The notes below the pieces were generated by a model that made no database searches, had not been told where the DNA came from, and saw nothing but the letters and a program-made list of their open reading frames with translations. A stretch of 44,799 nucleotides of DNA from a virus. Each line of letters starts with the position of its first letter. Position 1 is the stretch's first letter. The position numbers were made by a program, and so were the translations under genes. Of this stretch, positions 31,937 through 40,103 are shown one piece after another. The stretch lies in the IMG/VR virus record IMGVR_UViG_3300047495_000021, positions 1 to 44,799 of that record; one strand, 5' to 3'.

Positions 31937-32119
31937 TTAAACCTCGCAATTTTCAACTTTTACGGTCCAAACTAAAAAAGACGTTTGTGCTGCCTTAGCT
32001 GCCCGATCAAATGTGCTATAATTCATCGGGCTATCTTCAACCGTCATACTGTTGACTTCAATGCACCAAAACCAGTCGCCGCGATGTTGGCCCATAACAA
32101 TTTCTGTAACTTTTTCCAT
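31937..32119 (-). CDS. Cassette gene, unknown function (60 aa)
   Basis: 60 residues: MEKVTEIVMGQHRGDWFWCI then EVNSMTVEDSPMNYSTFDRA and a final WTVKVENCEV. The longer frame from 32161 is the promoter leader translated. A small alpha/beta pattern, acidic. Promoter, leader and terminator are those of the gene at 2263-2427, while the protein is different. It stands alone between the convergent ends of the structural and replication blocks, a moron-like place. Function unknown. Confidence 0.68.
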   Translation of the reverse strand: MEKVTEIVMGQHRGDWFWCIEVNSMTVEDSPMNYSTFDRAAKAAQTSFLVWTVKVENCEV

Positions 32120-32174
32120 CTGACTTACTCCGGTTCGGTAAGAGTAATTTACTAACTTCAACCGGCAAAGTCAA
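32120..32174 (-). promoter_or_regulatory. Promoter and leader of the 31937 cassette (module copy E)
   Basis: On the minus strand: TTGACT (32174-32169), 17-base spacer, TAAATT (32151-32146), then ACTCTTACCGAACCGGAG and TAAGTCAG before the ATG at 32119. Spacer and -35 are identical to copy C at 1703; the leader end is identical to copy D at 2246. Confidence 0.8.
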
Positions 32175-32183
32175 CTGCTAAAA

Positions 32184-32209
32184 GCAACATTAACAAAAAT
32201 TAATGTTGC
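32184..32209. other. Perfect 10-bp hairpin upstream of the 31937 promoter
   Basis: GCAACATTAA (32184-32193) and TTAATGTTGC (32200-32209) with a 6-base loop CAAAAA. It lies about ten bases upstream of the -35 box, so it could be an operator-like inverted repeat or an end mark of the cassette. Confidence 0.45.
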
Positions 32210-32247
32210 CACGATTTGTTCTTTTTGGCCGTCGAACCCAAATAAAA

Positions 32248-32276
32248 CCCGCCCAGCTAGGGGTTAGCTGGGCGGG
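32248..32276 (-). terminator. Second terminator of the leftward replication operon
   Basis: CCCGCCCAGCTA pairs with TAGCTGGGCGGG (12 bp, loop GGGGT); read leftward it is followed by TTTTATTT. Strong rho-independent shape. Confidence 0.85.
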
Positions 32277-32303
32277 CAGGGCTGGCAACGCAGCGGCTAA
32301 AAT

Positions 32304-32333
32304 CGGCTAGGTTATTGGGGTATAACCTAGCCG
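32304..32333 (-). terminator. First hairpin after the 32338-33027 gene
   Basis: Perfect 12-bp stem CGGCTAGGTTAT / ATAACCTAGCCG with a 6-base loop, 5 bases below the stop codon. There is no T run, so it may protect the 3' end of the mRNA while 32248-32276 ends transcription. Confidence 0.6.
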
Positions 32334-32337
32334 AACG

Positions 32338-33027
32338 CTACTCTATACGCAGGACGCGCGCGCCTGCAACCCCAAACTGCGCATCAACTTCAACGGGCAC
32401 GATTTTAAACTTGCGTCCGGTTGCGCCGCCTTCCGGGGTTCCTTTAGCAAATTTTTTGTTGGCCTTGTTGACATTGCCCCCAAGCGACTTGGCCGGATTA
32501 GTCAGCTTGCTATTTGCTTCCACAAAAAAGCTGTCAAGCCCCTCCGGGGTCGGCGGCAGCAAATCGGCAAAGCCATACTTGTCACGCGGCCCGCGCCGAA
32601 CGGTCACAGCCGCCGCAACCGGCATCGGCATGCGAAAGCCTATCTCACGCTTGATTACCGTAGGCGGCGCGTTCGGATCGCGCTTGCCTTTGGGGCCACG
32701 CTTCTTCGGCGCGTTGGCATCGGCGCCAGCGGCAGGGGCCGAAGCCGGTTCCTGGGGCGTGGCTGGGGCTTCCTGGCCTTCCTGGGGCGCGGCAGGGGCG
32801 GCATCGCTAGCAACCGGCACTTCGGCCAAGCCTTTTGCCGTTGCCTTGTATGCGATTTGGTTAGCATCAGCGGGGTTTTTGTTGGCAGCGTCGCCTTCAA
32901 TATAACCTTCCTTTTCCAACGCCTTGATAAGCGGCCCCTTCGGATTGGCAAAAACGCCGCCATTCGGCCCCCTGGTATGCGACACAATCGGCACAAGCGC
33001 GGCCAACAAATTTGCATTGATTGTCAT
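32338..33027 (-). CDS. Ala/Pro-rich linker protein, possible DNA-binding (229 aa)
   Basis: 229 residues from the ATG at 33027; GGAG lies 11 bases upstream. N-terminal about 60 residues (LLAALVPIVSHTRGPNGGVF, GPLIKALEKEGYIEGD) read like a small winged-helix. Then an Ala/Pro/Gln-rich linker (about 72-105), a basic patch KKRGPKGKRDP, and a C-terminal domain ending FGVAGARVLRIE. It has its own TTGACA promoter at the end of the polymerase gene, and is the last gene of the replication operon. Possibly abundant DNA-binding or regulatory protein; not assigned. Confidence 0.6.
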   Translation of the reverse strand: MTINANLLAALVPIVSHTRGPNGGVFANPKGPLIKALEKEGYIEGDAANKNPADANQIAYKATAKGLAEVPVASDAAPAAPQEGQEAPATPQEPASAPAAGADANAPKKRGPKGKRDPNAPPTVIKREIGFRMPMPVAAAVTVRRGPRDKYGFADLLPPTPEGLDSFFVEANSKLTNPAKSLGGNVNKANKKFAKGTPEGGATGRKFKIVPVEVDAQFGVAGARVLRIE

Positions 33028-33063
33028 AAACTTTAACACTCCATAAAAACGGGTTCAACGCAG

Positions 33064-33094
33064 TTTATATGCACGACATTCAACCGACTGTCAA
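33064..33094 (-). promoter_or_regulatory. Promoter of the 32338-33027 gene
   Basis: TTGACA (33094-33089) on the minus strand, overlapping the polymerase stop codon, with CATATA at a 17-base spacing or TATAAA at 19 bases. The transcript would have a leader of roughly 40 bases. Confidence 0.55.
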
Positions 33095-35007
33095 CCCATC
33101 AATTTTAACTGATTGCCGCTTTTTTCTAAAAAACCTATATCTTCAAGTATTTCTATCGCAATTCGTTCATACCGAAAGTAATCAATGTCATCTGGAAAGT
33201 ATTTAGGCAACGTCATGCATGGTTTGCCGCCATCAGACATAGGCACTTTATTGCCGCTTTTACAGTATACAATGCTACCTAATACGTTTTCTGCATAATA
33301 ATAACGCACAGTTTTGCCTAAATAGTGGCTGTCTTTGGCCGCGCCGCCTGTTACCTTTTGCACGATTACAAATCGACGCAAATCTTTGCTTGCTGTTATA
33401 GTTTCCATTACTGGCGTGCCTTTAGTAATGGCCGCAATTGCCGCGTCAACGCAAATCAAATGTTGCGGATTTTTAGAAAGCGGGCTGTTCAAAGCCGAAC
33501 CGACTTCCGAATAAACGCCTTTTACTTTCGTCTTACCATCCGGCTTTACTACAATGTAATTATTTACGTCGCGGCTATAAATTGCGCTGTATTCAGTTTC
33601 TTCCGTTTGCAACCCGGTATGTGCTTCCCAAGCCGCCCAAAGATCAGTAAATTCACCATAGCGGTTGTGTGGGCATAACGTCACGATGCCATCTGTATTT
33701 GCAGAAATCACTTCAAAACCGCGATCAGTTAACGCTTCAATTGCCATAAGCAACGAAAATTGCCCGGTTAACGTGGTTTGCACCATATTTTTAGGGCTGT
33801 AAAGCGTCGAATAAGGATCAGATTTTTTGCCAAATGTTCCATTACTGGCGATTTTTAAGCCATCAGCTTCGGCTTTTGCGTAGGCGTCTTTCGTCTTTTC
33901 ATAAAGCCGCTTTGCTTTTGTTCGCTTGTCAACGATAGTCTGCAACGCTTCTAATTCGCCCGGTATATCCGAAAATTTATTTTTTAAAATTAAATTCGGA
34001 TAGTAGCCGGTTACGTCGCGATCAAGTATACGATACTTTCCGGCGCTATAAGCTTGCGTTTTTTCTTGACTGTGTAAACCGCCCATGCCGATAGCATAGC
34101 GTCGCCCAGCAATAACAAACGCGCGGCCTTCAATTGACTTAGGACAGATAACATGGCCTGAATGTCCTATTTCAATTTCGGCAGTTTGTATTTCACGCAA
34201 CACAGCATTGTTATTTTCATTGCGAAAGCCAACATAACTAGGCGCTGTGTAAGTAAAGCTACTGCCCACAAGTGCAGTAAAATCTTGCCGCTTTGGGAAT
34301 TTGCCAGTTATGCGATAGATTTCGCCATTTATGATTTCTTGCGCTAGTTGTGCATCTGATCGGCTGCGCAAGTCTTTCCCAAATTCAGCAGATAGCGCGG
34401 CGCGTAAATCTAGATGCGGTGACAATTCTTTTAAAACAAGTGCAGTGTTGTCAAGATCGTTAAAATTATAGGCGCGAACGAACGCCATTTCTTCGCGCGT
34501 CAATCGCTTGGCCGGTTCGTATGGCAAATCTTGTATGGTTTCACAGTGCAACCGTGCCGCGTATGTTTTCAAGCTGGCTGACAAGGGCGCTACGTCAAAA
34601 ATGTCTATATGATTAATGCCAGCTAGCGGCGGGCAACCGTAGGATTTTAGCACGTCGCCCGGCTTTTCATTGTCAACGATCATTGCCACGGTCGCGGCAT
34701 ATAGATCAGAAGCCGTTACGTTTCGATATTGAATTGCAATTGCCAATACAATTAGGTCATAAGAACCTGAATTGAAACCGACGATGCAAAAATTATCAAT
34801 CATCCAACGCAACCAATCGGATTGCACCGGGTCGTTTTCTGCGCTTTCAAAATAAGCTATTTTGCCGGTAGCTATATTTTTAAAGCCAACAAGCCAATAA
34901 TTATAGAAGCTTTCCGCGTCGAATACGAAAATGCCGCCTTTTTCGGCTAGTAATTCTTCGGTTATGTAAAACGAACGTTCTACCACGTTTTTATTGCAAT
35001 GTCGCAA
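33091..35007 (-). CDS. Family B DNA polymerase with 3'-5' exonuclease
   Basis: 638 residues if it starts at the TTG 35007; a GTG at 34986 is the alternative. Exonuclease motifs: FDAE (Asp30, Glu32), VGFNSGSYD (Asn79, Asp84), YNFND (Tyr180, Asp184). Polymerase motifs: A, DVTGYYPNLI (331-340); B, KIASNGTFG (385-393); C, SANTDGIV with NTD instead of the usual DTD (437-439). It replicates the phage genome. It is a compact phage-type PolB. The protein ends LKLMG. Overlaps the small gene 34980-35159. Confidence 0.85.
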   Translation of the reverse strand: MRHCNKNVVERSFYITEELLAEKGGIFVFDAESFYNYWLVGFKNIATGKIAYFESAENDPVQSDWLRWMIDNFCIVGFNSGSYDLIVLAIAIQYRNVTASDLYAATVAMIVDNEKPGDVLKSYGCPPLAGINHIDIFDVAPLSASLKTYAARLHCETIQDLPYEPAKRLTREEMAFVRAYNFNDLDNTALVLKELSPHLDLRAALSAEFGKDLRSRSDAQLAQEIINGEIYRITGKFPKRQDFTALVGSSFTYTAPSYVGFRNENNNAVLREIQTAEIEIGHSGHVICPKSIEGRAFVIAGRRYAIGMGGLHSQEKTQAYSAGKYRILDRDVTGYYPNLILKNKFSDIPGELEALQTIVDKRTKAKRLYEKTKDAYAKAEADGLKIASNGTFGKKSDPYSTLYSPKNMVQTTLTGQFSLLMAIEALTDRGFEVISANTDGIVTLCPHNRYGEFTDLWAAWEAHTGLQTEETEYSAIYSRDVNNYIVVKPDGKTKVKGVYSEVGSALNSPLSKNPQHLICVDAAIAAITKGTPVMETITASKDLRRFVIVQKVTGGAAKDSHYLGKTVRYYYAENVLGSIVYCKSGNKVPMSDGGKPCMTLPKYFPDDIDYFRYERIAIEILEDIGFLEKSGNQLKLMG

Positions 35008-35159
35008 GCATCTTTCAAATCTTGCGCTATGGTTTTAAGTTTTTCCATGTCTTCCGGTCGGCATATTTTGCTTTTACTCGCGTTTGTTAATTCTATATTT
35101 CCTGGATTTCTTGGGCAAAATGCTTGCACAGTAATAGTATAATATAAAGCTTTAGCCAT
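34980..35159 (-). CDS. Hypothetical protein between clamp and polymerase (59 aa)
   Basis: 59 residues from the ATG at 35159 (coupled TAATG) or 61 from 35165. MAKALYYTITVQAFCPRNPG, then PEDMEKLKTIAQDLKDACDI. Strand then helix, acidic. It lies between the clamp-like and polymerase genes, overlapping both, so a polymerase accessory role is plausible. Not recognised. Confidence 0.6.
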   Translation of the reverse strand: MAKALYYTITVQAFCPRNPGNIELTNASKSKICRPEDMEKLKTIAQDLKDACDIAIKTW

Positions 35160-36181
35160 TACCATGTTTTCCCCATAATTAAACCACGTATATTTGAACC
35201 AATAAACGCAGTCGGATTGGCAGCGGTCGCGCCTAGCTTAACCTGCTTGATATAGGGTAGCAATGCGCGCCAATAACTTTCTGCAAACGCCTGTTGCCCG
35301 CGAAGTGTGGGCACGTCATAGCTAGCGCAGTGTTCTAGGCTCTTGCCGGTAGCAAGCTTTCCGTCATGGAAAAATAGCCGGTCATCTTCTACAAATTTGT
35401 GCAGTGCTTTCATGGCTGGCGCAAAGCCATCCCATAGCGGCACAAATTCGCCTTGCATATTTTGATCAAACAACGTTCGCATGTTGCTAGGCCATTCCCC
35501 TGCGTAAAGCCGGGTGCGAATAAATGAATAATCATCGTAATAGAATGTGGCCGAAATATCAGGATTGTAACCAAATCCGCGCATTGATTTTTCTAGTTTG
35601 GTTATTGCGTCAACTGATTTTTTCGGAATAAGCAAGTTTTGCGGCAAATCTATGCCATGCCAAAATTCGATTGCGAAACCGCCATTGGTTGACGTGATCG
35701 AATTAGCTTGCAAATGCACACATTGATGGATTGTGCGGTCGCCTTTGCCAGTGCAGCCTTTGCTAACGGCTTTAAAACCATTAGCTAAGTCATTGTGAAT
35801 TATTCCAATCCATTCGTCGGGCGTTGACTGGCGCACCATTTCGGTTTCTAGAATTGGAATTACAGCCCGGAATTTGCCAGACGTTATCGACAATTCTTGT
35901 TTACCTACTTGCACCATTTGAAAATTATCGCCGCATTGTTCTAGCGCAGCCTGCAATTTTTCGCCATGCAGCGCCATATCTAGCGGCGTATCAACTGGCA
36001 TGCCTACAGCAAAGGTTTCGTTTTCGCTCATAAGCAAGCCGTCTTTGACTGTCACGTAAGCAGCAAGTCCGCTGTTGTCATCTTTGCTAATTGCAACAGC
36101 GGCAAAATCAAGCGCGGCTAGTAACGCCTTACGAACGTTGCCGGTTGATGCCGCTTTTAGTTTTGCCGCTGTTGTTACCAT
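35159..36181 (-). CDS. Putative sliding clamp (beta-clamp-like)
   Basis: 340 residues from the ATG at 36181; the frame runs on to 36259 but that stretch overlaps the small gene before it. Features: LLMSENETFAVGMPVD, LSITSGKFRAVIPILETE, FAIEFWHGIDLPQNLLIPKK, LYAGEWPSNMRTLF. The repeated strand-helix units and the SGKFR...P segment are like phage beta clamps. Located just before the DNA polymerase in the same operon, which supports a processivity factor. Family call needs a profile or structure check. Confidence 0.58.
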   Translation of the reverse strand: MVTTAAKLKAASTGNVRKALLAALDFAAVAISKDDNSGLAAYVTVKDGLLMSENETFAVGMPVDTPLDMALHGEKLQAALEQCGDNFQMVQVGKQELSITSGKFRAVIPILETEMVRQSTPDEWIGIIHNDLANGFKAVSKGCTGKGDRTIHQCVHLQANSITSTNGGFAIEFWHGIDLPQNLLIPKKSVDAITKLEKSMRGFGYNPDISATFYYDDYSFIRTRLYAGEWPSNMRTLFDQNMQGEFVPLWDGFAPAMKALHKFVEDDRLFFHDGKLATGKSLEHCASYDVPTLRGQQAFAESYWRALLPYIKQVKLGATAANPTAFIGSNIRGLIMGKTW

Positions 36182-36182
36182 T

Positions 36183-36353
36183 TTACAGTTTTTCCGGCAA
36201 AATACCGCGACTTGCCAATTCAGCAATGAATTTTGCAGCTTCCGCACAAGCGGTTGCATCCGGGTCCATTACGCCGGGTTTGCTTATCGCGTAAGCAATT
36301 CGCAAAGCAATCGCCATTAATCCAATTGCTTCTTTCTTTTCCGAAGGTGTCAT
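36183..36353 (-). CDS. Small helical protein (56 aa)
   Basis: 56 residues: MTPSEKKEAIGLMAIALRIA, YAISKPGVMDPDATACAEAA, KFIAELASRGILPEKL. Strong GGAAGGAAAAATC ribosome site; the stop is one base from the clamp-like start. All-helical, Ala-rich. No family recognised. This gene is too short for a simple ORF filter but coding signs are good (start, ribosome site, spacing). Confidence 0.65.
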   Translation of the reverse strand: MTPSEKKEAIGLMAIALRIAYAISKPGVMDPDATACAEAAKFIAELASRGILPEKL

Positions 36354-36411
36354 TTATGATTTTTCCTTCCCATATAACCTACATCGTTACGCCACATAAT
36401 AGCATGCAGCA

Positions 36412-37113
36412 TCAGAAAGGAACATCATCAAACGTAAACGCAGGGCAATTAACCTTAGCATTTACGATGATTTTTATGGGCGGCGTTTGCTTGTAAAAGT
36501 CGCACAGATTAGCCGCAAAATTTACATGCTCGCAATTGCCGCAAGTCATTATTCTTTCTATTTGTAGCGTTTCCGGTTCGGGCTGATCTTCAATGATCGT
36601 TTGCGCCATTGTTAAAAGATCAGCGCGCAATTGCTGCAAAGCGTCATCAATCGTTTTAACAATCCACGCGTCATCTTCCCCAGCCTGTTCCACGGTAGCA
36701 GTGTGGGCAGGCTGTGCGGCTTGTGCGATCAATTCGGCAGGCGATTTGCCGGGTGGCAACCATCCCCCAGGCGGTGCGCCAGTTTGGGCGGCTGGGGGCG
36801 GTGTTGGCTGGCTTACAGGGGCTTGGGGACCAGTTGCCGCTTCCCCTTTGCGCGGCCTTCCACGGGGGCGAGTGGGGCCGGTGGTGACGGTTTCGGCTGG
36901 CATACGCATTGCTTCTATTTCCTTATAGATAGTAGTCCAGTTGATCGGGCAAAGTATGTGGTTTGTTCGGCCTTCCAAAGTCAACGCGTAAGTATTTTTT
37001 TTAAGCACTTTATAAGCGACTAAATTATTTTCAATTTCGGCTTCTATTACGTCACCCAAATTGATTTTATTCATTGCCTCTTGCGCGATGCCGATATAAA
37101 GATCACTTACCAT
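36412..37113 (-). CDS. Zinc-finger/AT-hook-like protein (233 aa)
   Basis: 233 residues; start overlaps the helicase stop. N-terminal about 70 residues are a compact domain (LGDVIEAEIENNLVAYKVLK). Then RPRGRPRKGE, an AT-hook-type GRP core, and a Pro/Ala/Gln-rich linker. A helix (DDALQQLRADLLTMAQTI) is followed by a four-Cys site: CGNC, then C about 10 residues on and NCPAF. Tripartite build suggests a DNA-binding factor working with the helicase. No named family. Confidence 0.62.
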   Translation of the reverse strand: MVSDLYIGIAQEAMNKINLGDVIEAEIENNLVAYKVLKKNTYALTLEGRTNHILCPINWTTIYKEIEAMRMPAETVTTGPTRPRGRPRKGEAATGPQAPVSQPTPPPAAQTGAPPGGWLPPGKSPAELIAQAAQPAHTATVEQAGEDDAWIVKTIDDALQQLRADLLTMAQTIIEDQPEPETLQIERIMTCGNCEHVNFAANLCDFYKQTPPIKIIVNAKVNCPAFTFDDVPF

Positions 37114-38720
37114 TGTGCCTCTACAATTTCAGGCCATTTTCTATTAACCCATACTTTGATAGTTTTAGGCGGTAGTAATTTGTCAACATATCTCATAGCA
37201 TCGTTGACAGTTGACGGCAAAAAGCCTTCGGCTGGAAATCTTTGACGCCACCATTCACGTGCCCGCTTGCCTCCAAATCCAGCCGCTTCTAACGCAACAA
37301 ATTCTGTAAACGATTGCATGCCGCAACGATAAACCGCCTTCAAAACCGGCTTATCTTCGCTAGTAGCCGCTTTTTTCAGATATTGCGTGTAAAAAACGTG
37401 ATCAACTTTATATGTTTCATATACCGGAAGATCACTGCGCACAAGCGCGTCATCGAAAGAAGTTTTCTTAAATCCAACTTTTGTTTCAAACGGTTCGCCG
37501 CAGCAATCGCACACAGCCGCCCGCGCATGATTATAGGTGCCACAAGCTGGACACAGCTTTACAGGCGCATCGCCAGTGCCTTTGCCTTTCAGCTTGGGTA
37601 TATAAGGATCGTCTATCGTGCCCAGGCGGCGCGCATTGCCTCCGTGATCAGTCACAAGGCAATCTTGCTTGTGCCAGCCGTTCAAATCGTAAGGGCGCGT
37701 GCCACGCCCTAGCATCTGCACCCATAACCCCGCGCTCATGGTTGGGCGAAGCATTATTATGTGATCAATCGGCGGGTGATCAATGCCAGTAGTGGCAATA
37801 CCATTGTTAACAAGAGTGTCAAATTCGTTAGCAAAATAAGCTTTAAATATAGCATCTCTTTCTGTGTCCGGCATACGTGAATGCACACAACGCGCGTTAA
37901 CGCCCAAATGACGCATCATATCAGTAGCTAAGATAGCATGATCAACGCCGCTGCAAAAAACAAGTCTACAATTTCTGTCATGGCCTTTGTTCAAACTTTC
38001 TTGCAAAGCCGCCCAGGTTATTTTTTCATTTTTCGTGACTTGCTGCAAGCCCGCCTGACTAAATTCGCCTGCGGTTATTTTAATTTCACTTACGTCTATT
38101 TCAGTTGTAGTTTTTTTTGCACGCGGCGGCACCAAATAATTTTCATCGAATAGCCGCCGAAAACCCGGAATGTCGCAAATATCATAAGCAACATCTGTAA
38201 AAATGCTGCCATTGGTTAGGCAACCCATGCCAGTGCGCCAGCGCGTTGCCGTCAATCCAATAACTTTTAGATAAGGATTGCGTTCACGCAATGCTCTGAT
38301 AACGTATTGATATTTGCTATCTGCCGCATCACCAAGCAAATGTGCTTCGTCAATTAAAAGCAAATCAATATGACCGAAGGCAAAAATTACATTGGCAACA
38401 GATTTAACCGAACCAAACGTGATCGGATAATGCAAATCGCGCTGATGCAGCCCCGCTGAATAAATACCGGCTGGCGCATTTGCCCATACATTATGCATGG
38501 TTTTATGATTATTTTTTACCAATTCCTTCACGTGCGTTAAGCACAAAACCCGCTGATTAGGATACATTTGCAAAACGATTTCAAGAAACCGCGCTTGCAC
38601 TCGGCTTTTGCCTGCGCCAGTTGGCAAGCAAATCAACGGATTGCCAGAATTATTCTGGAAATAATTAAACAGCGCATCAATTGCGCCTGTCTGATACCAG
38701 CGATCAGCATGCACAGTCAT
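37107..38720 (-). CDS. SF2 helicase (DEAH type) with zinc motif
   Basis: 537 residues from the ATG at 38720, coupled to the nuclease stop (ATGA). Motifs in order: Walker A PTGAGKS at 33-39, DEAH at 124-127, TAT at 157-159, FCSG at about 255, NGIATTGIDHPPIDH around 306-320, motif VI QMLGRGTRP at 335-343. After the helicase core two CxxC pairs (PACG at 391-394 and CDCC at 404-407) form a zinc knuckle, then a helical C-terminal domain. Likely unwinds DNA at origins or forks or for recombination. Confidence 0.9.
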   Translation of the reverse strand: MTVHADRWYQTGAIDALFNYFQNNSGNPLICLPTGAGKSRVQARFLEIVLQMYPNQRVLCLTHVKELVKNNHKTMHNVWANAPAGIYSAGLHQRDLHYPITFGSVKSVANVIFAFGHIDLLLIDEAHLLGDAADSKYQYVIRALRERNPYLKVIGLTATRWRTGMGCLTNGSIFTDVAYDICDIPGFRRLFDENYLVPPRAKKTTTEIDVSEIKITAGEFSQAGLQQVTKNEKITWAALQESLNKGHDRNCRLVFCSGVDHAILATDMMRHLGVNARCVHSRMPDTERDAIFKAYFANEFDTLVNNGIATTGIDHPPIDHIIMLRPTMSAGLWVQMLGRGTRPYDLNGWHKQDCLVTDHGGNARRLGTIDDPYIPKLKGKGTGDAPVKLCPACGTYNHARAAVCDCCGEPFETKVGFKKTSFDDALVRSDLPVYETYKVDHVFYTQYLKKAATSEDKPVLKAVYRCGMQSFTEFVALEAAGFGGKRAREWWRQRFPAEGFLPSTVNDAMRYVDKLLPPKTIKVWVNRKWPEIVEAQW

Positions 38721-39574
38721 GAAAAAGCTTCCCAACGCTCGCATGCTTTTGGAATAGCGTCATGCGGAATGGTCGCGTTCCATTGGCGGCAGTGCCAATC
38801 TTTTGTTGACTGTCGCGGTATACTGTAGCGGCAAGATCGGCAATTAACGTCAATAGGTTCGCCCCGGTGGCAGACGCCAGCCATGGGACAGAATTTGCAA
38901 TCCATATAGGCTTCACTTGCGGCAATTTTGTTCGGCAAGTGCGGCGCGCTTATAACGGCTTCGGCCTTAGCTAATAGTTTTTTAGCGTGCGCGTGATCTA
39001 ATTCGACAATTTCAATCCACAATTCATCTGTGTTTTTGTTTACAGCGAAATATATTGCGTAATCGAATTTGTATGCTTCCCCATATACGCACATTTGATC
39101 AAAGTGCTTAGGCTTTGACAGCTTTACACCATCAGCTTTAAGCATCTTGAAAGACTTTTCCCCATGCGTTTTAAATTCAGTCAGAAACGCAGGCAAGTTG
39201 CCAAATAGTGTGGGCAACAGTGCAACGCCATCCAACGAACCGCCGAAAAAACCATGCCCTTCAACGCGGAATTGTTTGCCAGTATTAGGATCATTTTCAA
39301 AGGCTTGCGCGCCAATAAGCCGAAGCCATTGAACAAAGCGTGCTTCTTCGCTGTGGCCGCGATTAAACAAGCGAAGCATACACCCATTGAATTGTTCGCG
39401 ATGCATCCATCGAAAACTATAAACAAGTCTTCGCATGCATTTTTCGCCAATTTCAGACGCGCCTAAATGATCGCGCGGCAATTCGGCAAAATGTGTAACG
39501 CAAGCATCGTCAATATCAGCCAGCATTTTTGCTGCTAGCTTTTTACGTTCCGCGCCGCTTAGACGGATATTCAT
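38717..39574 (-). CDS. Cas4/RecB-like PD-(D/E)xK nuclease with Fe-S cysteines
   Basis: 285 residues. Core motifs: GGSLDG with Asp115, EFK at 133-135, and QMCVY (QxxxY, 160-164). Cys46 and Cys227/Cys230/Cys236 match the four-cysteine Fe-S arrangement of Cas4/AddB-type nucleases (one Cys before and three after the core). Extra Cys/His follow in the C-terminal tail. An exonuclease for end processing or single-strand annealing recombination. Paired by overlap with helicase, like RecBCD- or Dna2-type teams. Confidence 0.83.
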   Translation of the reverse strand: MNIRLSGAERKKLAAKMLADIDDACVTHFAELPRDHLGASEIGEKCMRRLVYSFRWMHREQFNGCMLRLFNRGHSEEARFVQWLRLIGAQAFENDPNTGKQFRVEGHGFFGGSLDGVALLPTLFGNLPAFLTEFKTHGEKSFKMLKADGVKLSKPKHFDQMCVYGEAYKFDYAIYFAVNKNTDELWIEIVELDHAHAKKLLAKAEAVISAPHLPNKIAASEAYMDCKFCPMAGVCHRGEPIDVNCRSCRYSIPRQSTKDWHCRQWNATIPHDAIPKACERWEAFS

Positions 39575-40002
39575 TAAGGTTGCCGCGTCGCTTCTTCGGT
39601 TTCAGGAAACAGCGGCGTTTGCTTCCATCTGCCATAATTTTCATACCGCCAACGCGACATTTCTTTAGCAAGCTGGCGCATTTCTGCAATTTTCTCGCGG
39701 TCGCTTTCGGGCTTAATGCCCAATTCGATCATTTTTTCGCAAGTATCTGCCCATACTAAAATTGCACGTGGGCCAGCTTGGTCACGCCCTGCAATCACCG
39801 CGTATGGTTCATCCGGCAAAAGACTTTCGTAAACGTCGAATTTGCCTGGATTTAGTTTAGTTGCCATTCGCGTTGCCTTAAAATTCTGTTTACGCCAAAG
39901 AAGAGCGCAGTCATAGCAACTTTCCCAATCTCTCAACTGATTATGATTAGTGTTGCATTGCGGATGTTTTTGATAGTGCAATATTGTGCTGGGGTTCGTC
40001 AT
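39574..40002 (-). CDS. Conserved phage hypothetical (142 aa)
   Basis: 142 residues from the ATG at 40002 with AGGAAATC; an internal ATG at 39867 (MATKLNPGKF) with AAGGC is an alternative giving 97 residues. A Cys/His-containing N-terminus (HPQCNTNH, ESCYDC) could bind zinc. The C-terminal part is helical (EKIAEMRQLAKEMSRWRYEN). Stop overlaps the nuclease start. Function unknown. Confidence 0.6.
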   Translation of the reverse strand: MTNPSTILHYQKHPQCNTNHNQLRDWESCYDCALLWRKQNFKATRMATKLNPGKFDVYESLLPDEPYAVIAGRDQAGPRAILVWADTCEKMIELGIKPESDREKIAEMRQLAKEMSRWRYENYGRWKQTPLFPETEEATRQP

Positions 40003-40011
40003 CTAGATTTC

Positions 40012-40097
40012 CTGCAAAAGAAAAGCGGGGCGAGCAACCGCGCCAAACGCTTGATCACCCGCCCCTAGCGCCGCACACCTTGCATGGGTGCGCGGCG
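40012..40097 (-). terminator. Tandem hairpins below the ssDNA-binding gene
   Basis: First hairpin 40069-40079 with 40087-40097 (11 bp, one wobble). Second, GGGGCG / CGCCCC (40027-40032 with 40060-40065), followed leftward by GCTTTTCTTTT. They divide the leftward operon after its first three genes. Confidence 0.65.
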
Positions 40098-40103
40098 ATC
40101 CGT

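Noticed and set aside
32315-32905. Rightward 196-residue frame opposite the Ala/Pro-rich protein
   Set aside because: It spans two terminator hairpins and mirrors a low-complexity linker; the leftward gene has promoter, start and terminator.
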